From Bacteroidota bacterium (GTDB taxonomy: Bacteria; Bacteroidota; Ignavibacteria; Ignavibacteriales; Melioribacteraceae), in contig JAHISP010000088.1 in the NCBI GenBank assembly GCA_018818165.1, forward strand, positions 62,001-126,000: DNA of 64,000 nt, written 5' to 3'. A program made the translations under genes and the position numbers. Every line of letters starts with the position of its first letter. Position 1 is the first letter of the stretch. Under the pieces are notes generated by a model. It was not told the DNA's origin and did not search any database. It saw only the letters and a list, made by a program, of their open reading frames with translations. Shown piece after piece: positions 54,091 to 63,086 of this stretch.

Positions 54091-55119
54091 ATGACAAAAA
54101 AATCAATAAGACTAAGCGATATAGCAGAAAAGCTAAACGTTTCTACCGTTACAGTTTCAAAGGCTCTAAGAGATCATCCAGATATTTCATATAAAACTAA
54201 AAAATTAGTTAATTCTGCTGCTGCAGAAATGGGATATACTCCAAATTTTATGGCTAGAAACTTATCTTCAAGGAAAACAAATACAATTGGTGTTGTAGTG
54301 CCCAAAATTGCGCACTTCTTTTTTGGGTCAATAATTGAGTCAATTTATGATGTTGCGTTTCAAAATAATTATGAAATAATACTTACAGTATCGCAAGAAA
54401 ATGCGGCACGAGAACGGCAACATATACAGACTCTTTTATCGATGAAGGTTGATGGAATTATTATTTCATTATCTCAAGAAACTAAAGATTATTCAATTTT
54501 TGATATTGTTAAAGCTCGTGGTGTTCCAATTGTATTTATGGATAGAATTCCACAAATGGAGAATATTGATAAAGTATATGTTGACGATAGAGGTGGATCA
54601 TTCAAAGCTATTGAACATGCAATTAAACTTGGTTACAAGAAAATTGCTCATTTTGCTGGTTACCCTGAAGTAAATATTGGTCAACAAAGATACTTAGGAT
54701 TTGAAGATGCTATGAATAAGTACAATATTCCAATAAATCCCGAATGGATTATTCACGGCGGTTTTGGCGAAACATATGGTTATGAAGCATTTATGAAATT
54801 ATATCGTGATAATAATTTACCCGATTTAATTTTTACAGTAACTTACCCAGTTGCTCTTGGAATTTACAAAGCTGCTAGTGAAGTAAATTTGCAAATACCT
54901 AACGATATTGATATTATTTGTTTTGGTGATGCAAAAATACAAAAATATTTATCGCCACCGTTAAGTTGTGTAACTCAACCTACAAATTTAATAGCTGAAA
55001 AATCAATGGAAATTCTATTTCAGAAAATTAATAATCACGATGAGAAAGACACATTTATAGAAACAGAAATACCAACGGAATTACTTTTAAGAGGAACATG
55101 CATAAGTTGTAGCAAGTAA
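54091..55119 (+). CDS. LacI-family transcriptional regulator
   Basis: A 342-residue repressor with an N-terminal HTH (IRLSDIAEKLNVSTVTVSKAL, residues 4-24) and hinge PNFMARNLSSRKTNTIGVVVP. The periplasmic-binding-like domain follows (FFGSIIESIYDVAFQ, VDGIIISLSQE, VDDRGGSFKAIEHAIKLGYKKIAHFAG, CFGDAKIQKYLSPPLSCVTQP). The gene comes after the GH105 pseudogene and 253 bases before the uronate genes, so hexuronate or oligouronide sensing is likely. The operator is not known; palindromes upstream at 53070-53105 and 55292-55313 are candidates. Confidence 0.88.
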   Translation: MTKKSIRLSDIAEKLNVSTVTVSKALRDHPDISYKTKKLVNSAAAEMGYTPNFMARNLSSRKTNTIGVVVPKIAHFFFGSIIESIYDVAFQNNYEIILTVSQENAARERQHIQTLLSMKVDGIIISLSQETKDYSIFDIVKARGVPIVFMDRIPQMENIDKVYVDDRGGSFKAIEHAIKLGYKKIAHFAGYPEVNIGQQRYLGFEDAMNKYNIPINPEWIIHGGFGETYGYEAFMKLYRDNNLPDLIFTVTYPVALGIYKAASEVNLQIPNDIDIICFGDAKIQKYLSPPLSCVTQPTNLIAEKSMEILFQKINNHDEKDTFIETEIPTELLLRGTCISCSK

Positions 55120-55291
55120 AAACAGCTCTTCAACTAGCTCTTTCACAATTTCAAGAATGAAAAGAGCACGTTGGAAAATAAATGGTTTCCACACAAGATG
55201 TTTTAGTAACCCACAATTTAGAAGCCATCTTCTAAAGTAAGCTTCTATCATTCAAATTATAATGCAAAATAATTAACCAAAATTTATGTTG

Positions 55292-55313
55292 AACAAATTT
55301 AATTCAATTTGTT
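55292..55313. promoter_or_regulatory. Perfect palindrome before the uronate operon
   Basis: AACAAATT and AATTTGTT are perfect 8-base inverted arms separated by 6 bases. It lies about 60 bases before the DUF4861 gene start, a suitable place for a LacI or other operator. Confidence 0.35.
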
Positions 55314-55371
55314 TTGTGGAAATCCTAATTACCTATAAAGTGTTATTGAGAACTAAATAATTGGAAAGAAA

Positions 55372-56628
55372 ATGAAAAATCAAATTACCAAAATCCTTGC
55401 CTTGTTACTTTTAGCAAATGTTATTGGTGCACAAACAATTTCCGAAAAAATTTATAACGAAATTGAACTAACAATAAAAAACACAACAAATATTGAAAGA
55501 AATGACAATCTCATTTCAGTAAATATCAAAGATTTAGAATTGCTAAAGAACAATTTTAATAAGAAAGCATTTATTATTTATCAGAACAATGAGGAAATTC
55601 CTAGTCAACTTTATAATGATGGATTTGAATGTTCTTTAATATTTGTGTCTGATTTTAAACCAAATGAATCAAAAGTATTTAGTGTTAAATATTTGGAAGA
55701 GGGTGAATTACGAAGAGATTATACTTCGAGAACTTATGCTGAATTAGCAATGAAATTTGATGCAGTTTATAAGGACAAAAAATTTACAAGCGACCATTTT
55801 GAGAATTATAATAAAGTTGTTGTGCCTAAAATACATACAGATCATGATGCTCTTTTTAAATATGAAGGTCCTGGTTGGGAATCAGAAAAAGTTGGTTATA
55901 GATTTTATCTCGATTGGCGAAACGCAACTGATATTTTTGGTAAAAAAGAAAATCAATTAATATTACGTAAAGTTGGGACAAATGATGTTGTTGCTAAAGA
56001 TGATTCATATCATGAAATGCAAGAATGGGGAATGGACATTTTTAAAGTTGGTAACACTTTAGGGATTGGCTCAATAGGAATGATGAGTAATGATAAAATT
56101 GTAGTGGTTTCAAAAACTGATGAAGTAACTTGTGAAATTAGCTTTAATGGACCAATTATATCGGAAGTAAAAACCAATTATAATGGCTGGTTAGTAAATG
56201 AAAATAAATATGATTTAGTATCTAAATATTCAATTGTTGCCGGTAGCCGAACCACAAAAGCCAATTTATATATTTTTGAAAATGCGGATAATATAACCAC
56301 AGGTTTGGCAAAACATGAAAACACAGAATTTATTAAATCAAATAATGAAGGTGATTGGCAATACATTGCACTCTATGGTAAACAAACTTTAGCTAACGAT
56401 AATTTAGGAATAGTCCTATTTTATAAAAAATCCGCTTTAATTAAACAAGGCGAAGATGAAGTGAATTATTTTGTTTCTCTTAAACCCGATTACAGAAAAG
56501 TGGAATACTCTTTTGCTGCAGCATGGGAAAAAGAATATAATGGAATAAAAAACAAATTTGAATTTGAAGCATATATTAATCAAGAAATTACAAAATTAAA
56601 TAATCCACTAATTATTGATATTAAATAG
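55372..56628 (+). CDS. DUF4861-family exported protein
   Basis: A 418-residue protein with signal peptide (ending VIGAQ). It matches the DUF4861 family, recognised by KYEGPGWESEKVGYRFYLDWRNATDIFGK and HEMQEWGMDIFKVGNTLGIGS. The beta-sandwich-type sequence continues to the C-terminus. Family members sit beside pectin and uronate genes and GH105 enzymes. The function is not established to my knowledge. Here it starts the uronate cluster, 8 bases before uxaC, and may act on or bind uronate-containing oligosaccharides in the periplasm. Confidence 0.75.
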   Translation: MKNQITKILALLLLANVIGAQTISEKIYNEIELTIKNTTNIERNDNLISVNIKDLELLKNNFNKKAFIIYQNNEEIPSQLYNDGFECSLIFVSDFKPNESKVFSVKYLEEGELRRDYTSRTYAELAMKFDAVYKDKKFTSDHFENYNKVVVPKIHTDHDALFKYEGPGWESEKVGYRFYLDWRNATDIFGKKENQLILRKVGTNDVVAKDDSYHEMQEWGMDIFKVGNTLGIGSIGMMSNDKIVVVSKTDEVTCEISFNGPIISEVKTNYNGWLVNENKYDLVSKYSIVAGSRTTKANLYIFENADNITTGLAKHENTEFIKSNNEGDWQYIALYGKQTLANDNLGIVLFYKKSALIKQGEDEVNYFVSLKPDYRKVEYSFAAAWEKEYNGIKNKFEFEAYINQEITKLNNPLIIDIK

Positions 56629-56636
56629 AGTCTACA

Positions 56637-58049
56637 ATGAGTACACTTAAATTACATGAAGATCGTTTTTTTGATTCTGATTCTGCAATTAGAAATGCAG
56701 CTCGTGAACTTTTTGAAGCAGTTAAAAACTGCCCAATTATTAGTCCACATGGTCATGTAGACCCAAGTATATTTGTTGAAAACAAACCTTTCCCAAATCC
56801 CACTGAATTATTTATTTCTCCAGATCATTATGTGTTTAGAATGCTGTATTCACAAGGTATTTCACTTGAAGAGCTTGATATACCACAAAGAAACGGAAAA
56901 AGATTAGGCATAGATTCAAGAAAAGTTTGGCAGATATTTGCGGAGAATTATTTTCTCTTTGCTGGAACTCCTTCAGGTGTCTGGCTTAATTACGAATTTA
57001 TTAAGGTCTTTGGAATTGAAGAAAAGCTAAACGGAAATAATGCACAAAAAATATATGATTTAATAAATGATAAACTTCAGTCAGAGGAATATTTGCCTAG
57101 AAATTTATTCAAAAAATTAAATATTGAATTATTGACAACAACAGATTCGGCTACAGATAATTTAGAATTTCATAAAAAAATAAAAGACTCGGGATGGGAT
57201 GGAAGAGTAATTCCATGCTTTAGACCAGACGCAGTAACTAATTTGTTAAATCCAACTTGGAAAGATGATATTTATGAGCTTGGAAAACTAACGTCTTTAG
57301 AAATTACAAACTATAAAATTTTTATAACAGCACTTGAAAAAAGACGGGAATATTTTAAAGCAAATGGAGCAACATCAACAGATCATGGAGTTATTTCGCC
57401 ACTTACTCATAAATTATCCGAAAGGGAAAGTGAAGAAATATTTTCTAAAGCTTTAAGTGGAAAGGTTTCAGTAAAGGATGCAGAATTATTTACTGCTAAT
57501 ATGTTAATGGAAATGGCAAGAATGAGCTGTGAGGATGGGCTTACAATGCAGATACATGCTGGCTCAAACCGTAACCATAACAATATTATTTTTGAAAAGT
57601 ATGGTTTGGACAAAGGATGCGACATTCCACAACAAACCGAGTACACAAATAATCTGAAAGAATTGCTTAACGCTTACGGAAATAATCCAAATTTTACAGT
57701 AATTGTTTTTACTCTTGATGAAACAAATTACTCGCGGGAATTGGCTCCATTAGCAGGACATTATCCAGCAATGAAACTTGGTCCCGCTTGGTGGTTTCAT
57801 GATAGCATTGAAGGAATGACAAGATATAGACACTCGGTAACAGAAACAGCAGGTTTCTATAATACTGTTGGGTTTAACGATGACACGCGAGCTTTTGTCT
57901 CAATTCCAGCAAGGCATGATGTTGCCAGAAGAGTTGATGCAAATTTCTTAGGCGGATTAATTGCGAAACATATTATTGATCTAGAAGAAGGGAAAAAAAT
58001 AATTAAGGATTTAACATATAATCTAGTTAAAAAGGCTTATAAATTATAA
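56637..58049 (+). CDS. uxaC: Glucuronate/galacturonate isomerase UxaC
   Basis: A 470-residue cytoplasmic enzyme of the usual UxaC length. It shows H38 and H40 of SPHGHVDPSIF for metal binding and ENKPFPNPTELF, WLNYEFIKVFGI, LLTTTDSATDNLEFH, GWDGRVIPCFRPD, MQIHAGSNRNHN and RRVDANFLGGL. It interconverts D-glucuronate and D-fructuronate, or D-galacturonate and D-tagaturonate. The next genes encode a tagaturonate epimerase and a mannonate-forming reductase, which gives one route for both hexuronates. It is 8 bases after the DUF4861 gene and 21 bases before the epimerase gene. Confidence 0.93.
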   Translation: MSTLKLHEDRFFDSDSAIRNAARELFEAVKNCPIISPHGHVDPSIFVENKPFPNPTELFISPDHYVFRMLYSQGISLEELDIPQRNGKRLGIDSRKVWQIFAENYFLFAGTPSGVWLNYEFIKVFGIEEKLNGNNAQKIYDLINDKLQSEEYLPRNLFKKLNIELLTTTDSATDNLEFHKKIKDSGWDGRVIPCFRPDAVTNLLNPTWKDDIYELGKLTSLEITNYKIFITALEKRREYFKANGATSTDHGVISPLTHKLSERESEEIFSKALSGKVSVKDAELFTANMLMEMARMSCEDGLTMQIHAGSNRNHNNIIFEKYGLDKGCDIPQQTEYTNNLKELLNAYGNNPNFTVIVFTLDETNYSRELAPLAGHYPAMKLGPAWWFHDSIEGMTRYRHSVTETAGFYNTVGFNDDTRAFVSIPARHDVARRVDANFLGGLIAKHIIDLEEGKKIIKDLTYNLVKKAYKL

Positions 58050-58070
58050 AATATATTTTAAGGTACACCA

Positions 58071-59630
58071 ATGATATTGAAAGAAATAAATAAAATTGAA
58101 GTGGAAGCAAAAAATAATAGCTCTAACGATGCGCTAAAAATAATTTCGCTTTCAAATATGGAAGTTTATATATATCCTAAATCAATAAATACATACAATG
58201 AATTAACTTTTTTTATTGGAAGAGTTAATTATGAAAAAGTTTTATTTATAGTTACAAATTATACTAATTCAAATTTGTTAAAAAATTATGAAGGAAAAAT
58301 ACTTGAACTTGAAAACAAAGATATTGTTGTAAAACAATGTCCACAAAATCATTCAAATGCTTTGCAACTTCAAGAATATTTTACATACACAAAACCAATT
58401 TTGTTGGGTTTGTCAAATTCATTTGGTTTTGGTGACAGAATTGGATTGGCAAACCATGCTCATATTCGCTCTTTAGTGGGAAGTGATTTTAGACCAATTC
58501 TTGCGCAGCAATCTATTAGAGAACTAACACGAACTAAAAGGACTCCAGAACAAGTAATGGATGTTGCAATTTGGGCTGTTTTTCAAGAAGGTTATAAGGG
58601 TGGATTTGGTTCAGATGCAGATCATCTGAAAACTACTGAAGATATTGATTTGATGATTAATGCTGGCTTCACAATGTTTACATTCGATCCAAATGAATAT
58701 GTAATTAATGAAGCGGATTCTATTGATATTCCAGCACTTGAAACTAAAGCTGAAAAAATAAATTGGAATTCATTAGATGACACATTTCCAAATATGCTTA
58801 AAAGATATACTGGTGTTGAGTTTGATTTAAAAGAAGGGCTAATAATTAAACCTAGTTATGAAGATATTCTACGAGCTACAGTTAAATACGGTAATGCAAT
58901 TGGTCATCTTAGAACATTATACAATTATTTGAAAACTGAATATTCTTATCTTCCATACGAAGTAGAAATTTCTGTGGATGAAACCGAATCTGTTACAACT
59001 CCATTTGAACACTTTTTTATAGCATCTGAACTGAATAGGTTGGGAGTCAAAATAGTAAGCTTAGCTCCAAGATTTATTGGCGATTTTGAAAAGGGAATTG
59101 ACTATAAAGGTGATTTGGAAATATTTAAAACGGAATATTTAAAACACGTAAAAATAGCTGAGTATTTTGGCTCGTATAAAATTAGTCTTCACTCTGGTAG
59201 TGATAAATTTGGAGTTTACAAAACTATTGGTTCGCTGAAACGAGGATTTACGCATGTAAAAACTGCTGGAACAAGTTATTTGGAAGCATTAAAAGTTGTT
59301 GCATTTGCAGAGCCAACAGAGTTTAGAAAAATATTAGATTTTGCAAGAATTGAATATGAAAAGGAAAAAAACTCTTATCATGTTTCGGCAGATTTGAAAA
59401 ATGTTTTCGCATCTGATAAATATTCAGATGAGCAACTATTAGAGTTATTTACTCAGAATGATGCTCGGCAAGTTCTTCATGTCACATTTGGAACAGTGCT
59501 TACTATAGATGATGAAAATGGAAAATATATATTTAGAGATATTATTTACAATTGCTTAAAAAAGAATGAAGACGTTCATTACAATTATTTAATAAATCAT
59601 TTTCGTAATCATTTAAATCCATTTAAATAG
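58071..59630 (+). CDS. uxaE: Tagaturonate epimerase (UxaE family)
   Basis: A 519-residue cytoplasmic protein. It matches the tagaturonate/fructuronate 3-epimerase family described from Thermotoga: LGLSNSFGFGDRIGLANHAHIR, FRPILAQQSIRELTRT, GFGSDADHLKTTEDID, FIASELNRLGVKIVSLAPRFIGDFEKG and ISLHSGSDKFGVYK. It converts D-tagaturonate into D-fructuronate, so galacturonate enters the mannonate branch. This would make the altronate branch (UxaA/UxaB) unnecessary; neither gene is present. It lies between UxaC and the SDR reductase. Histidines in GLANHAHIR and DADHLK may bind the metal ion. Confidence 0.88.
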   Translation: MILKEINKIEVEAKNNSSNDALKIISLSNMEVYIYPKSINTYNELTFFIGRVNYEKVLFIVTNYTNSNLLKNYEGKILELENKDIVVKQCPQNHSNALQLQEYFTYTKPILLGLSNSFGFGDRIGLANHAHIRSLVGSDFRPILAQQSIRELTRTKRTPEQVMDVAIWAVFQEGYKGGFGSDADHLKTTEDIDLMINAGFTMFTFDPNEYVINEADSIDIPALETKAEKINWNSLDDTFPNMLKRYTGVEFDLKEGLIIKPSYEDILRATVKYGNAIGHLRTLYNYLKTEYSYLPYEVEISVDETESVTTPFEHFFIASELNRLGVKIVSLAPRFIGDFEKGIDYKGDLEIFKTEYLKHVKIAEYFGSYKISLHSGSDKFGVYKTIGSLKRGFTHVKTAGTSYLEALKVVAFAEPTEFRKILDFARIEYEKEKNSYHVSADLKNVFASDKYSDEQLLELFTQNDARQVLHVTFGTVLTIDDENGKYIFRDIIYNCLKKNEDVHYNYLINHFRNHLNPFK

Positions 59631-59707
59631 TTAAAGAAAAAATATAAAAATAGAAAACTTATTTTTGGATGATAATCCAACAGTAGGAAAAACAATTAGG
59701 AGAAATA

Positions 59708-60559
59708 ATGCAAAAATATTCATTTGATGATTTAAACGGAAAAGTATGTGTTCTAACAGGCGGTGGTGGTGTAATAGGAACTGTATTAGCCAATGGTCTT
59801 TCAAAGGTTGGAGTTAAACTGGCTATCTTAGATATCAAAAAAGAATTTGCAGATATAGTTGCAAATAAAGTAATTGCAGAAACTGGAATTGAAGCCATTG
59901 GAGTAGAAGCAAACGTACTAGATAAAGCGTCATTAGAAAATGCTAAAAAAATAGTCTTGGAAAAATTTGGTAAAGTTGATATTCTAATTAACGGTGCTGG
60001 AGGTAATTCACCTAAAGCCACTACAAAAGATGAATTTATTACGGATGAAAATATTAATTCTTTAGAAAATACTTTCTTTGGATTGGAATTGGAAGGCTTC
60101 CAAAAAGTATTTGATTTAAACTTTTTAGGAACACTATTGCCTACAATGGTTTTTGCAAAAGAAATGGTTGAACGCAAAGAAGGAGTAATTCTTAATGTAT
60201 CATCCATGAACTCATTTAGGGCACTGACTAAAATTCCAGCATACTCGGCTGCAAAAGCTTCAATTAATAATTTTACTGAATGGCTTGCGGTACATTTTGC
60301 TAAAATGAATGTGCGCGTTAATGCAGTTGCACCTGGATTCTTTTTAACAAATCAAAACAGATTTTTGTTAATAGATGAGGAGACAAAAGATCTTACAGCC
60401 AGAGGGAAAAAAATAATTGACAATACACCAATGGGAAAATTTGGCGAACCAGAGGATTTGATTGGCGGTACGTTGTTCTTACTTTCTGATGTATCAAGTT
60501 TTATCACTGGTATCGTTCTTCCAATTGACGGTGGATTTAATATATACAGCGGTGTTTAA
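59708..60559 (+). CDS. uxuB: SDR-type D-fructuronate reductase/D-mannonate oxidoreductase
   Basis: A 283-residue SDR. The cofactor motif is TGGGGVIG (17-24), with the active pair Y179 and K183 in YSAAKAS, and NGAGGNSPKATTKDEF and the extended insert LENTFFGLELEGFQ typical of the short-chain UxuB branch (Bacillus YjmF type). It reduces D-fructuronate to D-mannonate. It lies 77 bases after the epimerase gene and 40 bases before KDG kinase, in an operon with UxaC and the epimerase. A different uronate reduction cannot be fully excluded. A short palindrome (59665-59680) precedes it. Confidence 0.88.
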   Translation: MQKYSFDDLNGKVCVLTGGGGVIGTVLANGLSKVGVKLAILDIKKEFADIVANKVIAETGIEAIGVEANVLDKASLENAKKIVLEKFGKVDILINGAGGNSPKATTKDEFITDENINSLENTFFGLELEGFQKVFDLNFLGTLLPTMVFAKEMVERKEGVILNVSSMNSFRALTKIPAYSAAKASINNFTEWLAVHFAKMNVRVNAVAPGFFLTNQNRFLLIDEETKDLTARGKKIIDNTPMGKFGEPEDLIGGTLFLLSDVSSFITGIVLPIDGGFNIYSGV

Positions 60560-60599
60560 TCTAAATAATAAAAATATTAAAATAGTTTAGGAAATAATT

Positions 60600-61679
60600 A
60601 TGTCGTTAGAATTAAAGAAAAATTTCAAATATTCGCTGATAGTCCCAACTAGTATGGGTGTTAGGATAACTCCAATTAATGGACAACCAGTTCATAGCAG
60701 TGATATGTTTAAACTTCAGGCAACTAGCGCTGAAACAAACGTTGCGAGTATTTCTTCATTTTTAGGATTACCAGTTAAAGTATTGACAAACTTTGTAAAG
60801 GATAGTCCTATATCAAAATTGATTAAGAGTAATCTTAAATCACGTTTTATGGATTATGAAGGTATTGATGTTGAGCAAGGCGGACCTTGGGGCTACCGTC
60901 ATCAATTTAATATTGCCGATAGTGGTTTTGGCTCGCGTGGTCCACGTGTGCACAACGATCGCGCTGGAGAAGTTGGAAGAACGCTAAGTGTAAAAGATTT
61001 TGATCTTGATCGTATCTTTGGCGAAGAAGGTGTTCAAATAATTCATCTTTCTGGATTGATTGCTGCATTATCACCAGAGACAAGCAAATTTGCTTTAGAA
61101 CTTGCTAGAGCAGCAAAGAAATATGGGACAAAGATTTCTTTCGACTTAAATTATAGAGCCTCATTTTGGATTGGAAGAGAAAAAGAATTGAGAGAAGCTT
61201 TTACAGAGATAGCTTCAGTTTCAGATATTTTAGTTGGTAATGAAGAAGATTTTCAATTATGTTTTGGAATTGAAGGTCCAGAAGCTGGCGGTGAAGGAAT
61301 TGATGTAAAAATTGATAATTTTAAAGAAATGATTAAAAGAGTAAAAAAACAATTTCCTAATGCTTCAGTATTTGCAACAACACTTCGCGAAGTGGAAAAT
61401 GCAAATAAACATTTGTGGGGAGGAATTATGCTTGAAGGTGAAAACTGGCATGTTGTTAAACCTCGAGAAATAAATGTTACCGATAGAATTGGCGGTGGCG
61501 ATGGTTTTGTTGGTGGAATGCTTTATGGAATTTTAAAAAATTGGGAGCCAGAAAAATGGATTCAGTTTGGTTGGGCAACTGGTGCATTGGCTACAACGTT
61601 TTTAACAGACTATGCACAACCTGCTGATGAACAAATGGTATGGAGTATTTGGCAAGGAAATGCACGTGTTAAAAGATAA
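60600..61679 (+). CDS. kdgK: PfkB-family 2-keto-3-deoxygluconate kinase
   Basis: A 359-residue ribokinase-fold kinase. It has GVRITPINGQPVHSSDMFKLQATSAETNVAS at the N-terminus, ISFDLNYRASFWIGRE, LVGNEEDFQLCFG, and the catalytic GGGDGF with D301. The DLNYR.SFW and GNEEDF stretches are those of KDG kinases. It phosphorylates 2-keto-3-deoxygluconate, the common product of the alginate route (SDR at 492) and of mannonate dehydration, so it joins both halves of the window. No mannonate dehydratase or KDPG aldolase is seen near it. Confidence 0.82.
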   Translation: MSLELKKNFKYSLIVPTSMGVRITPINGQPVHSSDMFKLQATSAETNVASISSFLGLPVKVLTNFVKDSPISKLIKSNLKSRFMDYEGIDVEQGGPWGYRHQFNIADSGFGSRGPRVHNDRAGEVGRTLSVKDFDLDRIFGEEGVQIIHLSGLIAALSPETSKFALELARAAKKYGTKISFDLNYRASFWIGREKELREAFTEIASVSDILVGNEEDFQLCFGIEGPEAGGEGIDVKIDNFKEMIKRVKKQFPNASVFATTLREVENANKHLWGGIMLEGENWHVVKPREINVTDRIGGGDGFVGGMLYGILKNWEPEKWIQFGWATGALATTFLTDYAQPADEQMVWSIWQGNARVKR

Positions 61680-61680
61680 A

Positions 61681-61698
61681 TACTATGTAATCATAGTA
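61681..61698 (+). terminator. Short hairpin after kdgK
   Basis: TACTATG and CATAGTA are perfect 7-base arms with a 4-base loop, directly after the kinase stop codon. No T run follows; it may be part of a 3'-end structure together with the next hairpin. Confidence 0.3.
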
Positions 61699-61705
61699 CC
61701 TCCCA

Positions 61706-61750
61706 ATTCTTAGACGATGAGAGGATTTATAATTCTCTCTCGCTAAGAAT
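61706..61750 (+). terminator. Long bulged hairpin between kdgK and the LarA-like gene
   Basis: An 8-base-pair outer stem (ATTCTTAG and CTAAGAAT), then CGA/TCG and GAGAG/CTCTC with single-base bulges, and an 11-base loop. It is a stable structure that could attenuate or stabilise the transcript rather than end it, since no T run follows. Confidence 0.4.
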
Positions 61751-61778
61751 ATTTAGAAAAATAAAATTAGGCAATATA

Positions 61779-63050
61779 ATGTTACTTTATGCTAAAGGAT
61801 CTCCGGATACTGTAATTACATCGGAAGAATTAAAAAATATACTTTTTGAAACTTTTGCAAAGTTAGGAAAGAAAAAAAAGGTTTTGGCAATTCCTCCCGA
61901 TTTTACACGCTTTCATTCTCGTGCAGGTGAAATTACTGAATATTCATATCAGTTCTTTAAAGAACAAATGACAGATATTTTACCAGCTCTTGGAACGCAT
62001 TACCCAATGACGGAATCTGAAATAAAAAAAATGTATGGTGAAATACCATTAAATATATTCCGTGAGCACAAGTGGAAAGAAGATTTACATACTCTAGGTA
62101 TTGTTCCAAAAGAATTTGTAAATAAAGTTTCTGGAGGAAAAGTAAATTACGATTGGAAAGCACAAGTTAATAAACTGCTTGTTAATGGCGGTTTTGATTT
62201 AATTTTGTCAATAGGACAAGTTGTTCCTCATGAAGTTGTTGGAATGGCAAATCACAACAAAAATATCTTTGTTGGAACTGGTGGTGAAGACGGAATCAAT
62301 AAAAGCCATTTCCTTGGTGCGGCTTTTGGAATGGAACAAATTATGGGTAGAGCAAAATCACCAGTTAGGGATGTTCTAAATTATGCTTCTGATAATTTTG
62401 CAAAGGATTTACCAATATTATATATCCAAACAGTAATTGCTAAAGATGAAAATGGTAAACTTGTTATTAGAGGTTTATTTATTGGATATGATTACGAGTG
62501 TTTTGAGCGTGCAGCCGAACTATCTCTCGAAGTAAATTTCAAGATGCTGGATAAACCATTGAAAAAAGTAGTGGTCTTTCTTGATCCATCCGAATTTAGA
62601 AGTACATGGCTCGGGAATAAATCTGTTTACAGAACTCGTATGGCTATTGATGATGGTGGCGAATTGATTGTTCTTGCGCCAGGCTTAAAAGAATTTGGAG
62701 AAGATAAAGAAATTGATAGACTTATTAGAAAATATGGATATAAAACCACTCCTGAAATATTAAAATATGTTGATGAAAACGAGGAGCTCCAAAACAATCT
62801 TAGTGCTGCGGCTCATCTAATTCATGGTTCATCGGAAAACAGATTTAAAATTACTTACTGTCCAGGTCATATTTCCAAAGAAGAAATTGAAAGCGTTAAT
62901 TTCAATTATTCAGATTTAAGTGAAATGACAAAAAAATATAATCCAGAGAAACTGAAAGATGGATTTAATATTATGCCAGATGGAGAAGAAATATTTTATA
63001 TTTCAAACCCAGCAATTGGTTTGTGGGCATATAAAGAGAGATTTAAATAA
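61779..63050 (+). CDS. LarA-family (nickel-dependent racemase/epimerase) homologue
   Basis: A 423-residue cytoplasmic protein of the LarA superfamily. It has IPPDFTRFHSR, similar to the LarA D.TRP motif, VVPHEVVG with H151, and N158-H-N-K161 where LarA has its cofactor-tethering lysine. LarA homologues use a nickel-pincer nucleotide and some act as D-gluconate 2-epimerases. Mannonate and gluconate are C2 epimers; a neighbour is 6-phosphogluconate dehydrogenase. This suggests mannonate-gluconate conversion, but substrate is inferred from context only. It needs LarB/C/E maturation proteins, which are not in this window. Confidence 0.82.
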   Translation: MLLYAKGSPDTVITSEELKNILFETFAKLGKKKKVLAIPPDFTRFHSRAGEITEYSYQFFKEQMTDILPALGTHYPMTESEIKKMYGEIPLNIFREHKWKEDLHTLGIVPKEFVNKVSGGKVNYDWKAQVNKLLVNGGFDLILSIGQVVPHEVVGMANHNKNIFVGTGGEDGINKSHFLGAAFGMEQIMGRAKSPVRDVLNYASDNFAKDLPILYIQTVIAKDENGKLVIRGLFIGYDYECFERAAELSLEVNFKMLDKPLKKVVVFLDPSEFRSTWLGNKSVYRTRMAIDDGGELIVLAPGLKEFGEDKEIDRLIRKYGYKTTPEILKYVDENEELQNNLSAAAHLIHGSSENRFKITYCPGHISKEEIESVNFNYSDLSEMTKKYNPEKLKDGFNIMPDGEEIFYISNPAIGLWAYKERFK

Positions 63051-63086
63051 AAGAATTTTAATTATATAATATAAGGAAAAATAAAA

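Noticed and set aside
55120-55200. GCTCTTT/AAAGAGC stem after the LacI gene as a terminator
   Set aside because: Only 7 base pairs, a 17-base loop and no T run; too weak to list.
59659-60207. 182-codon reverse-strand ORF over the SDR gene
   Set aside because: Antisense shadow of a clear SDR gene; low-complexity Ser/Thr-rich translation.
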